Shown: positions 24,346 through 35,390, counted from the stretch's first letter. The stretch is DNA of 64,000 bases from Heterobilharzia americana (GCA_944470555.2 OX104127.1:140386786-140450785), one strand, 5' to 3'. Notes: generated from the sequence alone by a model not told the origin. Translations and numbers: made by a program.

Positions 24346-25154
24346 AACGAGTAAAATACACTCTTGTACTAGAATTTTATTGATCCATGAGTAACAACTG
24401 AACTTCAGATAAGAACTGACAGGCTGTGTTGATGTTATTCTATGCTATTTGTTCTGTTATATACTCATACTTAGGTTTATATCTGTACGTATGCACTCAG
24501 TGGTCATAAGATCTTTTCCTTTTATTGATTAAGGTAGAATGAAACTGTAGTACTTTTGCCGAATAGCTCCATAATGAATCTTTTATTAATTTCCTAGAAA
24601 TTGCTAGGCTTAATGATTAATCTGAAAATTTACTACTAGTCTTCATTGAATTTATAATGATGACCTGCTTACATGTTAGACTGAAATCTAACCAAATGAT
24701 GAGTGTGTTCATCTTTCAAACCAGCGCATAATGGTAGTATTAAGAGTATAAAAAATATGTAGCAAGAATCAATACTGAATAGTATTCGTTTAGTAAAGAT
24801 AATTTGAAGTAAATCTTGAGCCTATATTTTATTGTAATATGCACTTATCAATAGGACATACCTATAGCTCTTTGGAAAAGCTTCATCCACATGTTACGAT
24901 TCATCCTGTTGTTAGTCGTCAGTGTTTTAGCCATAATTGTTATATCAGAGTCTTATGTGTTGGGTCAGTAGCTTTCTGCCAAATGTCTTCAACAGTCTGA
25001 CGTCGAATACAATGCGTCTGATTGCTGTGAATGCATCAGATTCTATGATCAGTAATTAGCTAGTTCTCGCTACTGGAAATGAGAGGAGGATGTTGCACGC
25101 AAAAGCTCTTATTCATGAGGGAGTTGTGGAGATTTGGAATTATTTCAAGTTGTT
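24346..25154. other. Unique AT-rich stretch
   Basis: No gene or repeat recognised. Confidence 0.3.
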
Positions 25155-25475
25155 ATTCATCGTAGACTGACATCAGTTGGAGGAACAAAAGAAACCTGGG
25201 AGCACTGGACAGCTGTTTCGTCCTAGTATGGGACTCCTCAGCAGTGCGCACCCACGACCCCACCAGCAGGGATCAAACCCGCGACCTTCAGGTTCCGCGG
25301 CCAGCGCGTTACCATTGAGCCACTGGGTCACAATCCAATGCTCCATATTTCCAACTTCTGTTAGCTCACGATATACAGCGCAACCGCCACCCAATGTCAT
25401 CGCTGAGTATTTGTCCTCATGGCCATCAGGCTTTGACTCCACCGGTCACCACTTGTCATTGGAACTTCGGGAATT
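25155..25475 (-). mobile_element. SINE2, best-preserved full copy
   Basis: Minus-strand order: 5' segment (25345-25475), tRNA-like head with box A gtggctcaatggtaacgcgc and B box gcgggtttgatccctgc, hammerhead at 25202-25247, and the 3' tail (ccaactgatgtcagtctacg, gatgaataac) near 25160. It defines the family: a tRNA-derived SINE of roughly 320 bp or more with an internal type I hammerhead, distinct from Smα in head, ribozyme stems and tail. Confidence 0.85.
25202..25247 (-). ncRNA. Hammerhead ribozyme, SINE2 type, all core bases intact
   Basis: Read on the minus strand: stem I GCACTG (25247-25242) pairs perfectly with CAGTGC (25207-25202); core CTGAGGA; stem II GTCC/GGAC closed by CATACTA; GAAA (25219-25216); stem III ACAGCTGT; cleavage triplet GTC, predicted cut between 25208 and 25207. 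Stem III is a perfect 8-nt palindrome with no real loop, as in other short-stem-III retroelement hammerheads that work best as dimers. Activity is inferred, not shown. Confidence 0.8.
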
Positions 25476-25556
25476 CAGAGTTTAGATTCAAGTCTGCTTG
25501 CACTGACTGACTGTCATACAAAATCATGCAACATTTGAACAATGAAATGTGTATAA

Positions 25557-26056
25557 TTATTATTATTATTTGTTCCTAGGGTTCCTAGAGCAACATAGGG
25601 CTTCAGCAGCACGTCTCCACTTCACTCTCTTCTATGCAGTCTTTTCAACCTGGCACCACGACTGCCCACAAGCTTTAATTTATTCCCCACACCATCTCCT
25701 CCATGTCACCCTCACCTCGGACGACCAACTCGTCGCTTCCCTTTTGCATTCCACTAGAGGGACTGGCCTGGAGTGTGATGTTCCCAGTCGGCCTTCTCAG
25801 TGTATACTAAATCCATCTCCATTTTCTTCTGCATATTTGTTGGGCGATAGCTTTTGGTTGGTTTGTTAGCAGGCCAGAGTTCCTTGTTGCTTATTCTTAC
25901 TATTCTGACCATCTGATATGATCTTCAGTAATGAGCGTAGGCGGCAGCTGTTGGTGATTGTCTGTAGTTTGTTGGAAGCGTTTTTCGTGATGCGCCAAGT
26001 TTCTGAGCCATACAGAAGCACTGATTTGACCTTGGTGTTGAAAATCCGGATCTTAA
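25557..26056 (-). mobile_element. LINE A 5'-truncated copy, inverted twin of 22.8-23.3 kb
   Basis: Minus strand runs from KSVLLYGSETWRITK to the C-terminal end and an (AAT)n tail. Flanked by a likely 13-bp target-site duplication, AAATGTGTATAAT at the tail side and AAATGTATATAAT at about 26056, so it arrived by retrotransposition. The sequence is about 98% identical to 22770-23260, with shared lesions. Confidence 0.85.
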
Positions 26057-26329
26057 ATGTATATAATAGTCTCTTTAATATGTACACTCGTTTCTTAGTG
26101 CAAACTATTCTGAGAATCATAAGTAGACAGCGTCGACAACACAATATATAACATGATTTATGAATGCTCTAAATGGTGTATCTTAGAGGAACAGATAGTC
26201 TGTTTCTACATCCATTCATTTTTAGAACTTGAATAAACCGACTAAGATGTACAGAATTCGTAAATAATCTTGCTGTACTCATAGATGAGTAAATAAACAA
26301 ATAACGTAGGTAATTCAACGAAGTACATT

Positions 26330-27180
26330 CCCAATGGGTCTTGTAGATGGGATTATATGACGTTTATAAATCCTTTCCATACCCTGTTTCAGTAATATGT
26401 TTGGTTAATGACGAGCTAGGAGATTTTTTCCAGCATCAGTCGAGTCATTCTACTCGATTCGCTTCTCAAGCCACTTTGGAATGTGTTCTCTATCCCTCAT
26501 TTCCAATGACTGATGACTCCTCCCCATGCATATGTGACCACACCCACAGTGAAATGGGCAATGGATGGGCAATGGGATGTGACTTCATATTTCACCTATT
26601 CCAACAACTTCGATGCATTCACAGGCTTCGAATTTTCAATCATCTCAACCTCATCTGCATAACGTGTTTTATTGATGACAGCATTGAGTCTCTGTCCGAC
26701 TATCAAGCTAGTCACAACACCAATGTATCATGGTAGCTTGATGAATACACTTGTCAATGTTCTGTCCAACTTATATCGACTTAGTAGGCTAGTTGTTCTC
26801 AACCAGTGTCTCTAACATTACTCTTGTCTCTTCTTCCAACATATTGGCTGTGCATAATCGTTGAATTCTATTAGATAACCAGCTAACTAAACCTCGTTTG
26901 TATTGGAATGGACGGAGACTGTAATAGTTTAGGTATTGCTGTGTTCCATCCAGTAGGCTTTGTGTAAGTAGATCGTGTCATTGATCCATCATGTTGTCGG
27001 CTGACCAATACATCTAATAGAGGTGGGGAGTTGTTGTTCTCTTCTACACTTATTGAATGTATAGCATTCTGTACTTCGTTCATCCAACTCCGAATTGAAG
27101 TAGCACAACATGAATGGTCACGTATTGTCAAGATACCAACCAATTATCTATTATAAAATGGAACTATTTCGAGTAAATCC
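26330..27180 (-). mobile_element. Penelope-like element fragment (RT end)
   Basis: A minus frame at 26883-27143 encodes LLDVLVSRQHDGSMT and YTKPTGW, matching the conserved end of Penelope-like reverse transcriptases (LDVLV..., then ..KPT...). Weaker similarity (FIKLP..., NAVINKTRYAD) continues to about 26640 with stops. Degenerate; no intact protein. The large plus ORF at 26347-26736 is its shadow. Confidence 0.65.
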
Positions 27181-27214
27181 TGTGATAACTTTTCGAAAAA
27201 AAACCAACTGTTAT

Positions 27215-27375
27215 CCAGTTTCTTAATGGTTAACGCTTTCGCCTTGAAACCTGAGTTCGTTCCCTGGCGCGTACTATCGAACAGTCTCGTTCTAGAACGA
27301 AATATCTGTGCAGTGCTCCTAAGCTTTCAATCGTTCCCTTGCTGATATCACTCCATGTTGAATACAATCTTAAAT
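27215..27375 (+). mobile_element. SINE2 degenerate copy
   Basis: Shows ggttaacgctttcgccttga (box A side), gttcgttccctgg (B-box remnant), gaacgaaat with GAAA kept, gcagtgctcc (stem I 3' strand) and the tail gctgatatcactccatgttg. Core otherwise lost. Confidence 0.6.
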
Positions 27376-28139
27376 ATTAATATCTGTTTACTACTACTTC
27401 GTCTGCTGTTATTTTAGTTTCACTCCTTTTTTTTCTACTCGTCCTGAAAGTCCAAGTTATCTCTCTCTGAGCTTAAAATGCATGTACTAGAATATACAGA
27501 AAATATTTTAAGCTCTAGTCATCTTTATTCACATTATTTTTCATTGATCCATCCTTTGTAATTTTTTTAACTTGACTGATCAATAGACTGTGTATTCATT
27601 TCATTGGTCTATATTCATTTTTCATCTGTGAATGAATTCCAATTGGTTTACTTAATTATTTTTGTTGTAATTATTGTTTTATAGAAATATATTGTATACA
27701 AGTCGTATAGTATTAGTACACGATTGACAGTGTTGTGTTGACTGAATGAATTTTTTATATGCCTGTATATTATGCGGTATATTAATTCTATACGATCGAT
27801 CCTTTCATTTATATCGAGAATTTATCACTTACTGTATTTGAGACAGATACAATGAAGATAGAACTACTTTTGTGTACACCTAAGGGATTATTATTATTAT
27901 TATTATTATTGAACGTTAGTGACTATAGGTTTGTTAAAAACTGTTGAATTTCAAGTATCTTAAGATTCTAACAAGACATGTAAGCGAACAATATCGTTTT
28001 CAATCAGATCTCCCCAGATGTCAATCTGATATGCATAGGTTTCAACATATATCTGTAAAATATGAACAGATCAGGGTGATTTGTAAGTCAACGATAACAA
28101 GGATAGGGAATGTGTACTTTAGAATAATTGGATTACTGG
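27376..28139. other. AT-rich stretch with (ATT)n
   Basis: (ATT)n at about 27889-27910. No gene recognised. Confidence 0.35.
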
Positions 28140-28153
28140 TAGCATAAAAAATA

Positions 28154-28219
28154 TGGAATGAAGACGTGCTACTGAAGCTCTCTGTTCCACTAGGAACCCA
28201 AGGGACAAATAATAATACC

Positions 28220-28260
<41 letters not shown>
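28154..28260 (+). mobile_element. LINE A extreme 3'-end insertion with long AAT tail
   Basis: Only the last ~55 bp of LINE A (gacgtgctactgaagctctc to caagggacaa) followed by about 50 bp of AAT repeats. It is flanked by a perfect 14-bp direct repeat, TAGCATAAAAAATA, at 28140-28153 and 28261-28274. This is a bona fide, very short retrotransposition event. Confidence 0.9.
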
Positions 28261-28262
<2 letters not shown>

Positions 28263-28294
28263 GCATAAAAAATAATACAAATTATCATTTTGAC

Positions 28295-28560
28295 TATCCG
28301 AGATAGCCGTGGTTTGGCAGACTAGTATTGATACTGGATGATGAATTGAAACTTTGGACCGCAGCGGGATTCGAACCATCAACTGAACTATGAGACCGGA
28401 CTGCTGAACAGATTTTTATTTCCCTTCAATCACCAAGGATTTTAACCCACTACTATGTGAATTTGTGACACGTTACTACCACTTGATTGTACTCATACTG
28501 GCTGCCCATTCAGAAGGGATGGTCATTTTAAAAATCTATTTGTAAGGTCATTCATTAGGT
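28295..28560 (-). mobile_element. SINE3 full copy
   Basis: Minus strand: 5' start ggcagccagtatgagtacaa, tRNA-like part, B box gatggttcgaatcccgctg, then the tail ending agtctgccaaaccacggcta. Length about 265 bp; no hammerhead. Aligns with 49905-50190 on the plus strand. Confidence 0.75.
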
Positions 28561-29039
28561 TTTCCCTGGCCAAGACAAATTTCTTTTGAATATAGAGCCT
28601 CGGATTATTCATTCAAATTCCCTTAGTCTCAGCTATATGCAGAAGTCGAATTGAACTTCATCAGAAAAGTCCGGTGGGATGCGATAAATCACTTTAAAAG
28701 ATTTCCATAGCATAAACAAAAGGCTGCAATCTGAACGGTGAAAATTCTTTTCAAGAAATTCTCTCATCAGCTTCTACAACCATAAAGTGCATTTGTACAG
28801 CATAAAATCAAGGTAGGTTAGGGGTAAAAACATTTGCAAAATGGAGTGAGATTTAGAGACTGTAAGGAAACTTTTGGCATGATCTGTATACACAGTGAAA
28901 AGACTTAGTGTGAGAGCTGACAGTGAAATGCATGTTGAAAATACGTAATAATGTCAAGTTTAGGTTGAACTGAACTTTGCTCCTCCTTCTCCCCCCTCCC
29001 CCGAAATGAATGTCAGATGCCGAGGAGTCGAGTCGAAAT
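28561..29039. other. Unique stretch
   Basis: C/T-rich patch ctccttctcccccctccccc at about 28981-29000; no gene recognised. Confidence 0.3.
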
Positions 29040-29200
29040 TCACTCAGGAATCTTGTGCATGCGAGCTCCACCTATTGTGAAAGGGTTAATGATACTACCT
29101 GGCTTCCCAAACCTGAAAAGGTGGAAAGGGGCTCGAGCCCGTGACCTATTGGTTGGAAGTCCATGCCCTAAACCAATGAAGCACAGCTCCACATTGAGAA
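29040..29200 (-). mobile_element. tRNA-derived SINE, minus strand
   Basis: Minus strand has box A-like cattggtttagggcatgg and a strong B box cacgggctcgagccccttt, with an unmatched tail. The tRNA-like 5' stem does not close, so not a functional tRNA gene. Confidence 0.5.
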
Positions 29201-30659
29201 GGAGTAGGAAAATGAAGAGAACTGATTGCAAAGCACAAATATTTGTTGCCCAATCTCATCAGTAAAATACTCATAATCAAGTAGTAAATGAGTTTCGAAA
29301 CTGAGGTATGCACTAGTTCTTAGCCTCTTAGGCAGCAGTGTATTTCTTAGTAAGTTGAAGTGCTCATAATGAAGATAGAATCTCCTTCAAATCTAGATTT
29401 GATTTCAAGTTCACCTTTTCTGTATGATCAGTGAACCTGATCAGTACATTTTAGATATCTTTCAAGACTGAACTGGTTTATGAAATTGTCAATGGTTCCA
29501 ACAAACATTTTAGGAAGTTGTCATTTTCAAAGACCTTAATATTTATTTACTGTTATATTGAGAATATAGCTGGTAAGGTTAAATAGTGTTTTGGAACTGC
29601 TGGCATATGAAACATCCTGTTGTCTAGTTATAGATCAACGTTCTAGGCACTCAAACCTATCCATTATAGGAATATATTTTAATATAATCCCAGCGCGTAA
29701 AGAAAATGAAAACAAGATATTTCTGAACGTTTCACTGTGTTAGCCACAGGATGTATGGATATTCATAACAATTACGTTCTGGATGTTTATGATCTCAAAC
29801 TTATCCAGCGCATTTCATTTACACCAGATTGAACTAGTGAGAAGTGTTTGTGGTACACAAACGGTGTATAGTTTTGTGATTTGTAACACTTATGACTATT
29901 CTTACTACAGTAGTAGTATTGAACATTGTATGATAAAGTCAGTCAAAATCGAGACCATGGGTAATGTACATACAAGTTTCCTTTTTACAATATTCTACAG
30001 TGCAGCAACTGATTTCAGACATGAAGATTCATTGGCTAGGATCTCCAGCAACAAATTAACCATTCTTTCAGAGCACTCGGTTTCCGACCAATGATTTACT
30101 TCCTGATTGATCTATGTAGCTTTCTAATTTATACAGACTAAGGATAGTTTTTTTCTTTCATTTTTTCACTTGTTCGCTAACTTTTTGACTATCGAGTTGT
30201 TTTTCTTTTGGATAGTAACTGTTTAGAGATCAGGAGATAGTCCTAGTACATACACTATCTGATTGTCAATCTGAGTTGTTTGGGGGATTCTCCATTACCT
30301 TGCGCGTATGGTATATGTGGTCAGATGACAGTCGAAACTGACCGTCATGGTACCTTAAGAAATGTCATGTAGAATCGATTGCCGTAAAGCAGACGTTACC
30401 TAATTCATGTCTTCATCATAAAGTTATTATCGTTGTATCTCTTCACTGCTTTTATCTCATTTTCTGTTGACCATTCATCTTCTTATGCTCAGCTATCCTG
30501 GAGCAGTTCTTTTTCTTCTAGCATCACTTCAATAATAGTCTAGGTATATCTTCTCATAGAGGTTTGCCTACGAAGCGTAAAACTAGTATAACCCTCATGA
30601 TGATGACAACAGAAAATCAACTACTAAATTCCGGACATTATATATAGTTTGTATTTGTA
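29201..30659. other. Unique AT-rich stretch
   Basis: A 103-codon ORF at 29783-30094 shows no recognisable domain and lacks splice-site support. No repeat family recognised. Confidence 0.35.
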
Positions 30660-32100
30660 TAACTTATGGAGTGTTTGAAATGAAAGAATTTCAACGTTTT
30701 CGACGGAAGTCTGCTCCGAGCTTCTTCAGGGAAATAATCAAAGTTAAATATCAAGGATATATAAACGAATCCATAGACATATATTTAATCTCCTTGCCCG
30801 ATGGGCTGGAAACAAGTCCGAATCCGTCAGCGGTCCAAATTCTCACCTCACCTTCAATCATCACCCACTATCAATATCTCTGATTGTATGATTTAGTGTG
30901 TGTGTTTTATACTATTCCTATCCTCCCTGGGTGTAAATACGAGACAAAAAGGTCACTGGTGACACTGTAGTCATCCGGTGATTTTTATAAGTACGATAAT
31001 AATAATGATAATAATGAGTCGAATCAATCCGGTTTGTGTATTATCGCTGATGCAGAGATGATAAAGTTGAGACTGGTGTTGAAGGTAGTTTTTACAGTCA
31101 GTTTCCCTGCTTACTACTTAGTAATTGCCAAGAGGCAGCTAACTGTAATCCATCTCGTCCGTTCAAACTGTCTGGATTTGTTCATATACATCGGGCTTCA
31201 GCTGTCAATCTTCTTGGTATGACCCAAAATCTTTTTGTAGAACCTTGGTTCCGTCAGAGTCGATTTTGTGATCTATTTCTAAAGAGTATAGTGCGATTGT
31301 TAATTTGTCTTCTTTTTAGAATATCTGATTTAGGCATAGTCTATGCTCCTTCACTCTTACATTCACTTGGCTGGTCGTCTTCCCCATATATACTGCACTA
31401 AAGTCAGCGCATGTGAATTCATAAACGCAGTTCTGCTGATTTTCCTTAGGTATTACACGCTCAACTTTCATTCAGTTAGACAGCAGGGTACTTGTAGTGA
31501 TGCTGTGTCCTTTGAGCTGAATGGTTCAATGGTGAAGCTTTCATTGTCATTTTAGACAACATCCTCAGCACAAACTTTAGAAGGAAGTTCAATCATCCTG
31601 CTTACAGAACACAACATCATCACAATTATCCACAAATACTCTTCATCATCTCAAAAGTAGAGTATTTGTTGAACAAAAATAAACTATTATGTCATATTTG
31701 TTGAGAGTGTTTCTTCATTCTTCGCAGTTCGCCTTACGATATGGATTTATCACTGTGTTGATCCAGTTCTTCACAGAGTCTCAGTATATTCTTAATTTCT
31801 TTTTTTAAAGTTCTCATGAAATCTGAGATGATTGTTTGCTTTCAGTTTGCGGCAAATTGACTTAAACTATTTCCCCCCTTGTCCTCTTTCGTTGTAACAA
31901 AATGGTTAGCCCTGTTAATCAGATTCCGTGTAACTGTTACTTTAGTAGTCAAAGGATCTGCAGACTGATTATCTAGGTATCTGTCAGAATGTGTTGTTTT
32001 TCCTAAAAATCTTTTTAATTCATTGTAATGCTGTCTTTCCACCATACAGTCCAAATTCTTTTACAAACTTTCTTACTTTTTCTACTTCATTTGCTGGCAC
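30660..32100 (-). mobile_element. Penelope-like element with GIY-YIG remnant
   Basis: Minus strand, 5' to 3': RT end with RFLGKTTHSDRYLD and NLINRANHFVTTKEDK (31842-32054); a GIY-YIG endonuclease-like segment at about 31330-31430 (CVYEFTC...AVYMGKT, then VRVKEH); and a terminal region with ctgaagaagctcggagcaga near 30700-30735. RT plus GIY-YIG is the hallmark of Penelope-like retroelements. The frame is interrupted between domains, and a SINE3-like tail fragment lies at about 30800-30890. Confidence 0.8.
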
Positions 32101-32194
32101 TGAGTTTAGCAGATGCAAATATAACTATTAAAATTGCTAAAGTTGATGTTTTCCTTTCTTTGGTCCATCTGCCTCATTTTTCTTTCGCATAAAA

Positions 32195-32515
32195 ATGACA
32201 GCCTACATGGTTGGGGTCCACGGGACAAGAAAAACCAGTGGTTGGAGACTCTAGGTGATATAGCTCAGAATCGATGTCAGTGGCGCAGATGTATATACAC
32301 ATTATCCTCATCTTAACGCCATACCGAATCTCACAATTTTCTCCGTCTTCCTTGCTCTTTTTTAGCACTTTATATTTCTTCTAACTGGATTTTCTTTTCT
32401 TTATCTTTCACTTCACCGCCTTTCTACTTAATGTACTGATACGAGTCGTGGCAACTTGGACCGTCACTCAGTAATCCGTCGTCCTATGTTGATTTGGATG
32501 GATGGATGGAACCTA
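32195..32515 (+). mobile_element. LINE B1 3' end, solo
   Basis: Begins at the ORF2 end (catggttggggtccacggga, then agtggcgcagatgtatatac) and continues through a 3' UTR that closely matches 55380-55690, ending in a GGAT-type short tandem tail. Severely 5'-truncated. Confidence 0.8.
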
Positions 32516-33389
32516 CTTGGTTAGATAATTTAATTCAATACAACTACTACTGTGATCATTAACAATGGATTAAGTTTTGTGTCAGTGAGTTAGTTTTACA
32601 TGGGAATATGCAAATTTTATAGGCAAGGGGAGTAAGAGAGAAAGAATGAAGGAATCATTGGTGATAGGGGATTTCTTACAGCTATTCCTTAACTTTTCCT
32701 TCTCTATCTCTGCTATCCTAAACCTGTTTAGTTTAAAGCAGCTGAAATCTCTCAAGTCTGTTGTATGTTGATTTTTACCATTACATGTAGCTATTGCATT
32801 CTCAGAATCTTTTCAAGTATATTTTATTCTCTACTTTTTTCTTTCTAGATTCAGTGAAACTGATTTTAACGGGGGTGGGCAGGGCTCTATGTCTATTGTT
32901 TTTTTGCTACAGTATCGTAAATAGTCTGCATGTCTCAGCTTTGTTGTTCTGTTATCTCTGCTTCCCATAAACTACCTAACTAAATAGTTAGTTAGCTATC
33001 CACCCAGTCACCCACCCACGCTCTTTAAAAGTTTTATAACACTCAACTATGTTACACAATCTAATTAGGGTTATAGTTTATTTGTCTGCCAATGTAACAA
33101 CAATATGAATAAAGATAACTGTATAACTGTATTGCATATACATCAATGTGACAAATATGTTTATCTTGTTTCTTTTTTTTCGTTCATCTTTTCCTTTAAA
33201 AGTATTAAGTATTACTATTTGAAAGTTCTGTCTCAACTAATAATTGGCAAATTATTTCGTCGAATTACTGGAGTGAATTTTATTTTTACTTTGAACTATG
33301 AAACGGTACCTGAGATCTCAGTCGTTTCTATCTCTTAAAGAAGGTGCTTGTTTATATCTTCATGAGGGTGTGCACACTTTAAACCAGTT
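32516..33389. other. Unique AT-rich stretch
   Basis: No feature recognised. Confidence 0.3.
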
Positions 33390-33500
33390 TCAGTTTTAAG
33401 AAAGAACACTGTTGAAGGGTCCCACGAAACAACTGTCCAGTGCTATGGGGTTTCTAATGGTTCTATAAGTGATGTCTATCAGTGATCAGTACTACCTTAA
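33390..33500 (+). mobile_element. SINE2 fragment, hammerhead lacking stem II
   Basis: Reads gaacactgttgaagggtccc directly into acgaaacaactgtccagtgc: stem I and GAAA with GTC are present but the 3' strand and loop of stem II are deleted. The tail follows (gatgtctatcagtgatcagt). Confidence 0.7.
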
Positions 33501-33599
33501 AACTATCTAATCAATCCCCACAAATCAGAGACTGATTTGTTGTTTAATGTTTATTAGTGAAATGCTTCCGGTTGCATTTCTTGAAGTTCTAATCATCAG

Positions 33600-33850
33600 A
33601 AGTGTTGTGGCCTGAGGAGTCACCCGAATCAGGAGTTGGGTGGGGATACCCAATGACGGCATTGGATGATGGTCTCTGTATATTGCGAATTGAGAGAAGT
33701 AGAAAATAGTAGACCGTTCGGTTTCAACGTAGTGGTTGAATGGTAACGCGCTGGCCATGAGTTCTGATTTCGAACAAAACAGCTGCCTCTTATTTCTAGG
33801 TTTTTAATGGCTTTCAAACTTATGTCCATTCGTGATGAACACCACTGTGA
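33600..33850 (+). mobile_element. SINE2 copy with the hammerhead 5' half deleted
   Basis: 5' segment (gtggggatacccaatgacgg), box A (gtggttgaatggtaacgcgc), B-box remnant (tctgatttcgaac) joined directly to aaaacagctgcctc and then the tail. The region from box B to GAAA, including the whole core and stem II, is missing. Confidence 0.7.
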
Positions 33851-34900
33851 AACCTATCAAAAGTTGAATTTCCTAAACATTTTGTGCTCATTTTGATCAG
33901 TCAAATGAAAGCGTTTAGGATACTTCCTGCACTTGTCTAATGGATACATACGATTTCGACTGTACCAACACTTTTCAATATCTTTTGTATGTCTACACAT
34001 TTGGTCTATGTATAGTTTGTCAATCTCACTTTTCTGTGAACACATTACTGGCTGTAAAGACAGTCATCATCGTGCTGGTCAGTGATCTTTGTATGAGCAT
34101 CAGCCATGATAGAACACAATTGCTTACTACTGCAGGAGCTCATACTGGTAGTTAGTGGCTGTAGATATCAGGAGAAAGAATAAGTGATAAAGTTTCATGA
34201 AGATTTAGGGAAAAAAACATGAGTACATCTTTACCACTATGAACTATGTCAGTTTAAGTCTACAGCTATCGATTTCTTCTACTGAACAGGAATCAACCAG
34301 AAAACCTGTACTCCACTCCACTTCTCACACCAACAATCTTAGACTTCATAAAATAGAACGGCATCTCTATCTGAACATTCTCCAGCTTACAGCACTACAT
34401 TACTATACAGTGATATACAAGCTACTGATAGCGTTTCCTTATCAGATGGTGATTATTCTCTGTAAATATGGTATGTGCTTTATCTCATCCAAGTGCGAAG
34501 TAATCATGAATGATTGGTATAAAGTTGTACCTTCACTCAACTTTAATCTGGTAAGCCATTAGCAGAAATCCGAAAAGTTAGACATTCGAGTAGTTATATG
34601 AAGAATTGTTGATCAATGAAATTATCATCAATCTGTGTTACCACCCCAGCTTTTTCAGTCATATAGTAGGAGAGATGTCATTGTTGTTACTCCTAGGTAT
34701 TGGGATATCTCATCGACATCACAGGCTGTATAGTTATCAGGTACCAAATCAACCTCTTGCACTTTAATGCTCAACAGGAACAACAACAAATGTCATATCA
34801 GTCATATATTTATAGTTTATAAATTATTGTATTGGTATCAATGGTTAAAAGAAAAACCTAATTCCTCTTTTTTTTTCTTTCTATTTACTTATGACTACAG
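33851..34900. other. Intron sequence upstream of the first exon
   Basis: No exon seen except the acceptor region at the end: a T/C-rich tract (tttttttctttctatttact) leading to the acag acceptor at 34897-34900. The 107-codon ORF at 34239-34562 has no recognisable domain. Confidence 0.4.
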
Positions 34901-35012
34901 TCATCATATTATGTACAGATCCGGAAGTTGTACGGGATATTATGTTGGAAGCGCATAAATTAAATATGGTCAATGGAGATTATGCATTTTTCAACATGGA
35001 TCTTCTAAGCAG
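34901..35012 (+). CDS. Receptor guanylate cyclase, internal exon (ligand-binding domain)
   Basis: A 112-nt exon: acceptor tatgactacag at 34900, donor AGCAG|gtgtgt after 35012. It enters in phase 1 and leaves in phase 2, encoding about 37 residues with ILCTDPEVVRDIM, LEAHKLNM and NGDYAFFN. This is the conserved stretch of the ANF-receptor (periplasmic-binding-protein-like) extracellular domain of receptor guanylate cyclases (NPR, Drosophila Gyc76C/32E type). Such single-pass receptors bind a ligand outside and make cGMP inside. The exon starts mid-domain, so earlier exons must lie upstream; I found none in the window. The phase 2 end fits the exon at 59307, giving a Ser codon across the junction. 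Family is confident; exact subtype and ligand are unknown. Confidence 0.85.
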
Positions 35013-35224
35013 GTGTGTCCGTTTGCATTCCTATTATTTTATGCTTTTCACAAACTGATTAGTGTGGATGTAGTGTACTAAAATCACTATATATTGCAAC
35101 ATCATTGCCATAGAATTCAATGTCGTGATCGTTTACAGTCCGAATTGATATCGATTCGAGAATAACTCAGAACTTGGTGGGTTGTAGATAATTTTTTCAC
35201 TTAAATTCGTAACTTCAATTTGAC

Positions 35225-35390
35225 ATTCATTACGGACCGAAATCAGTTGGAAAACCGTTAAAAATCTGAGAGTGCTGGCCAACTGTTTTGTTTTAGAATG
35301 GCGCTCAACAGTTGGTGTCAGTCATTGATGAACACTACCTTGAAGTGAATGGATAAATCCCCACGAACCTCTCCATTTAGGACTAAAGCT
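35225..35390. mobile_element. SINE2 foldback (minus tail joined to plus tail)
   Basis: Left part is a minus-strand tail and hammerhead (gagtgctggccaactgtttt); after cgctcaacag it switches to a plus-strand tail (gtgtcagtcattgatgaaca, then cttgaagtgaatggataaat). Both arms carry the SINE2 3' end, pointing outward. Confidence 0.7.

Noticed and set aside
26347..26736. 129-codon plus-strand ORF as a gene
   Set aside because: Lies over a minus-strand Penelope-like fragment, has no splice context and no domain.
30690..30740. Hammerhead in the Penelope-like terminal region (minus strand ctgaaga...gtcgaaa)
   Set aside because: The core-like words are present, but no stem II closes next to GAAA and no NUH cleavage site with stem I lies nearby.
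34239..34562. 107-codon ORF ending near a gtaag as the preceding guanylate cyclase exon
   Set aside because: No ANF-receptor similarity, no good acceptor, and the donor phase does not fit the phase-1 start of the 34901 exon.
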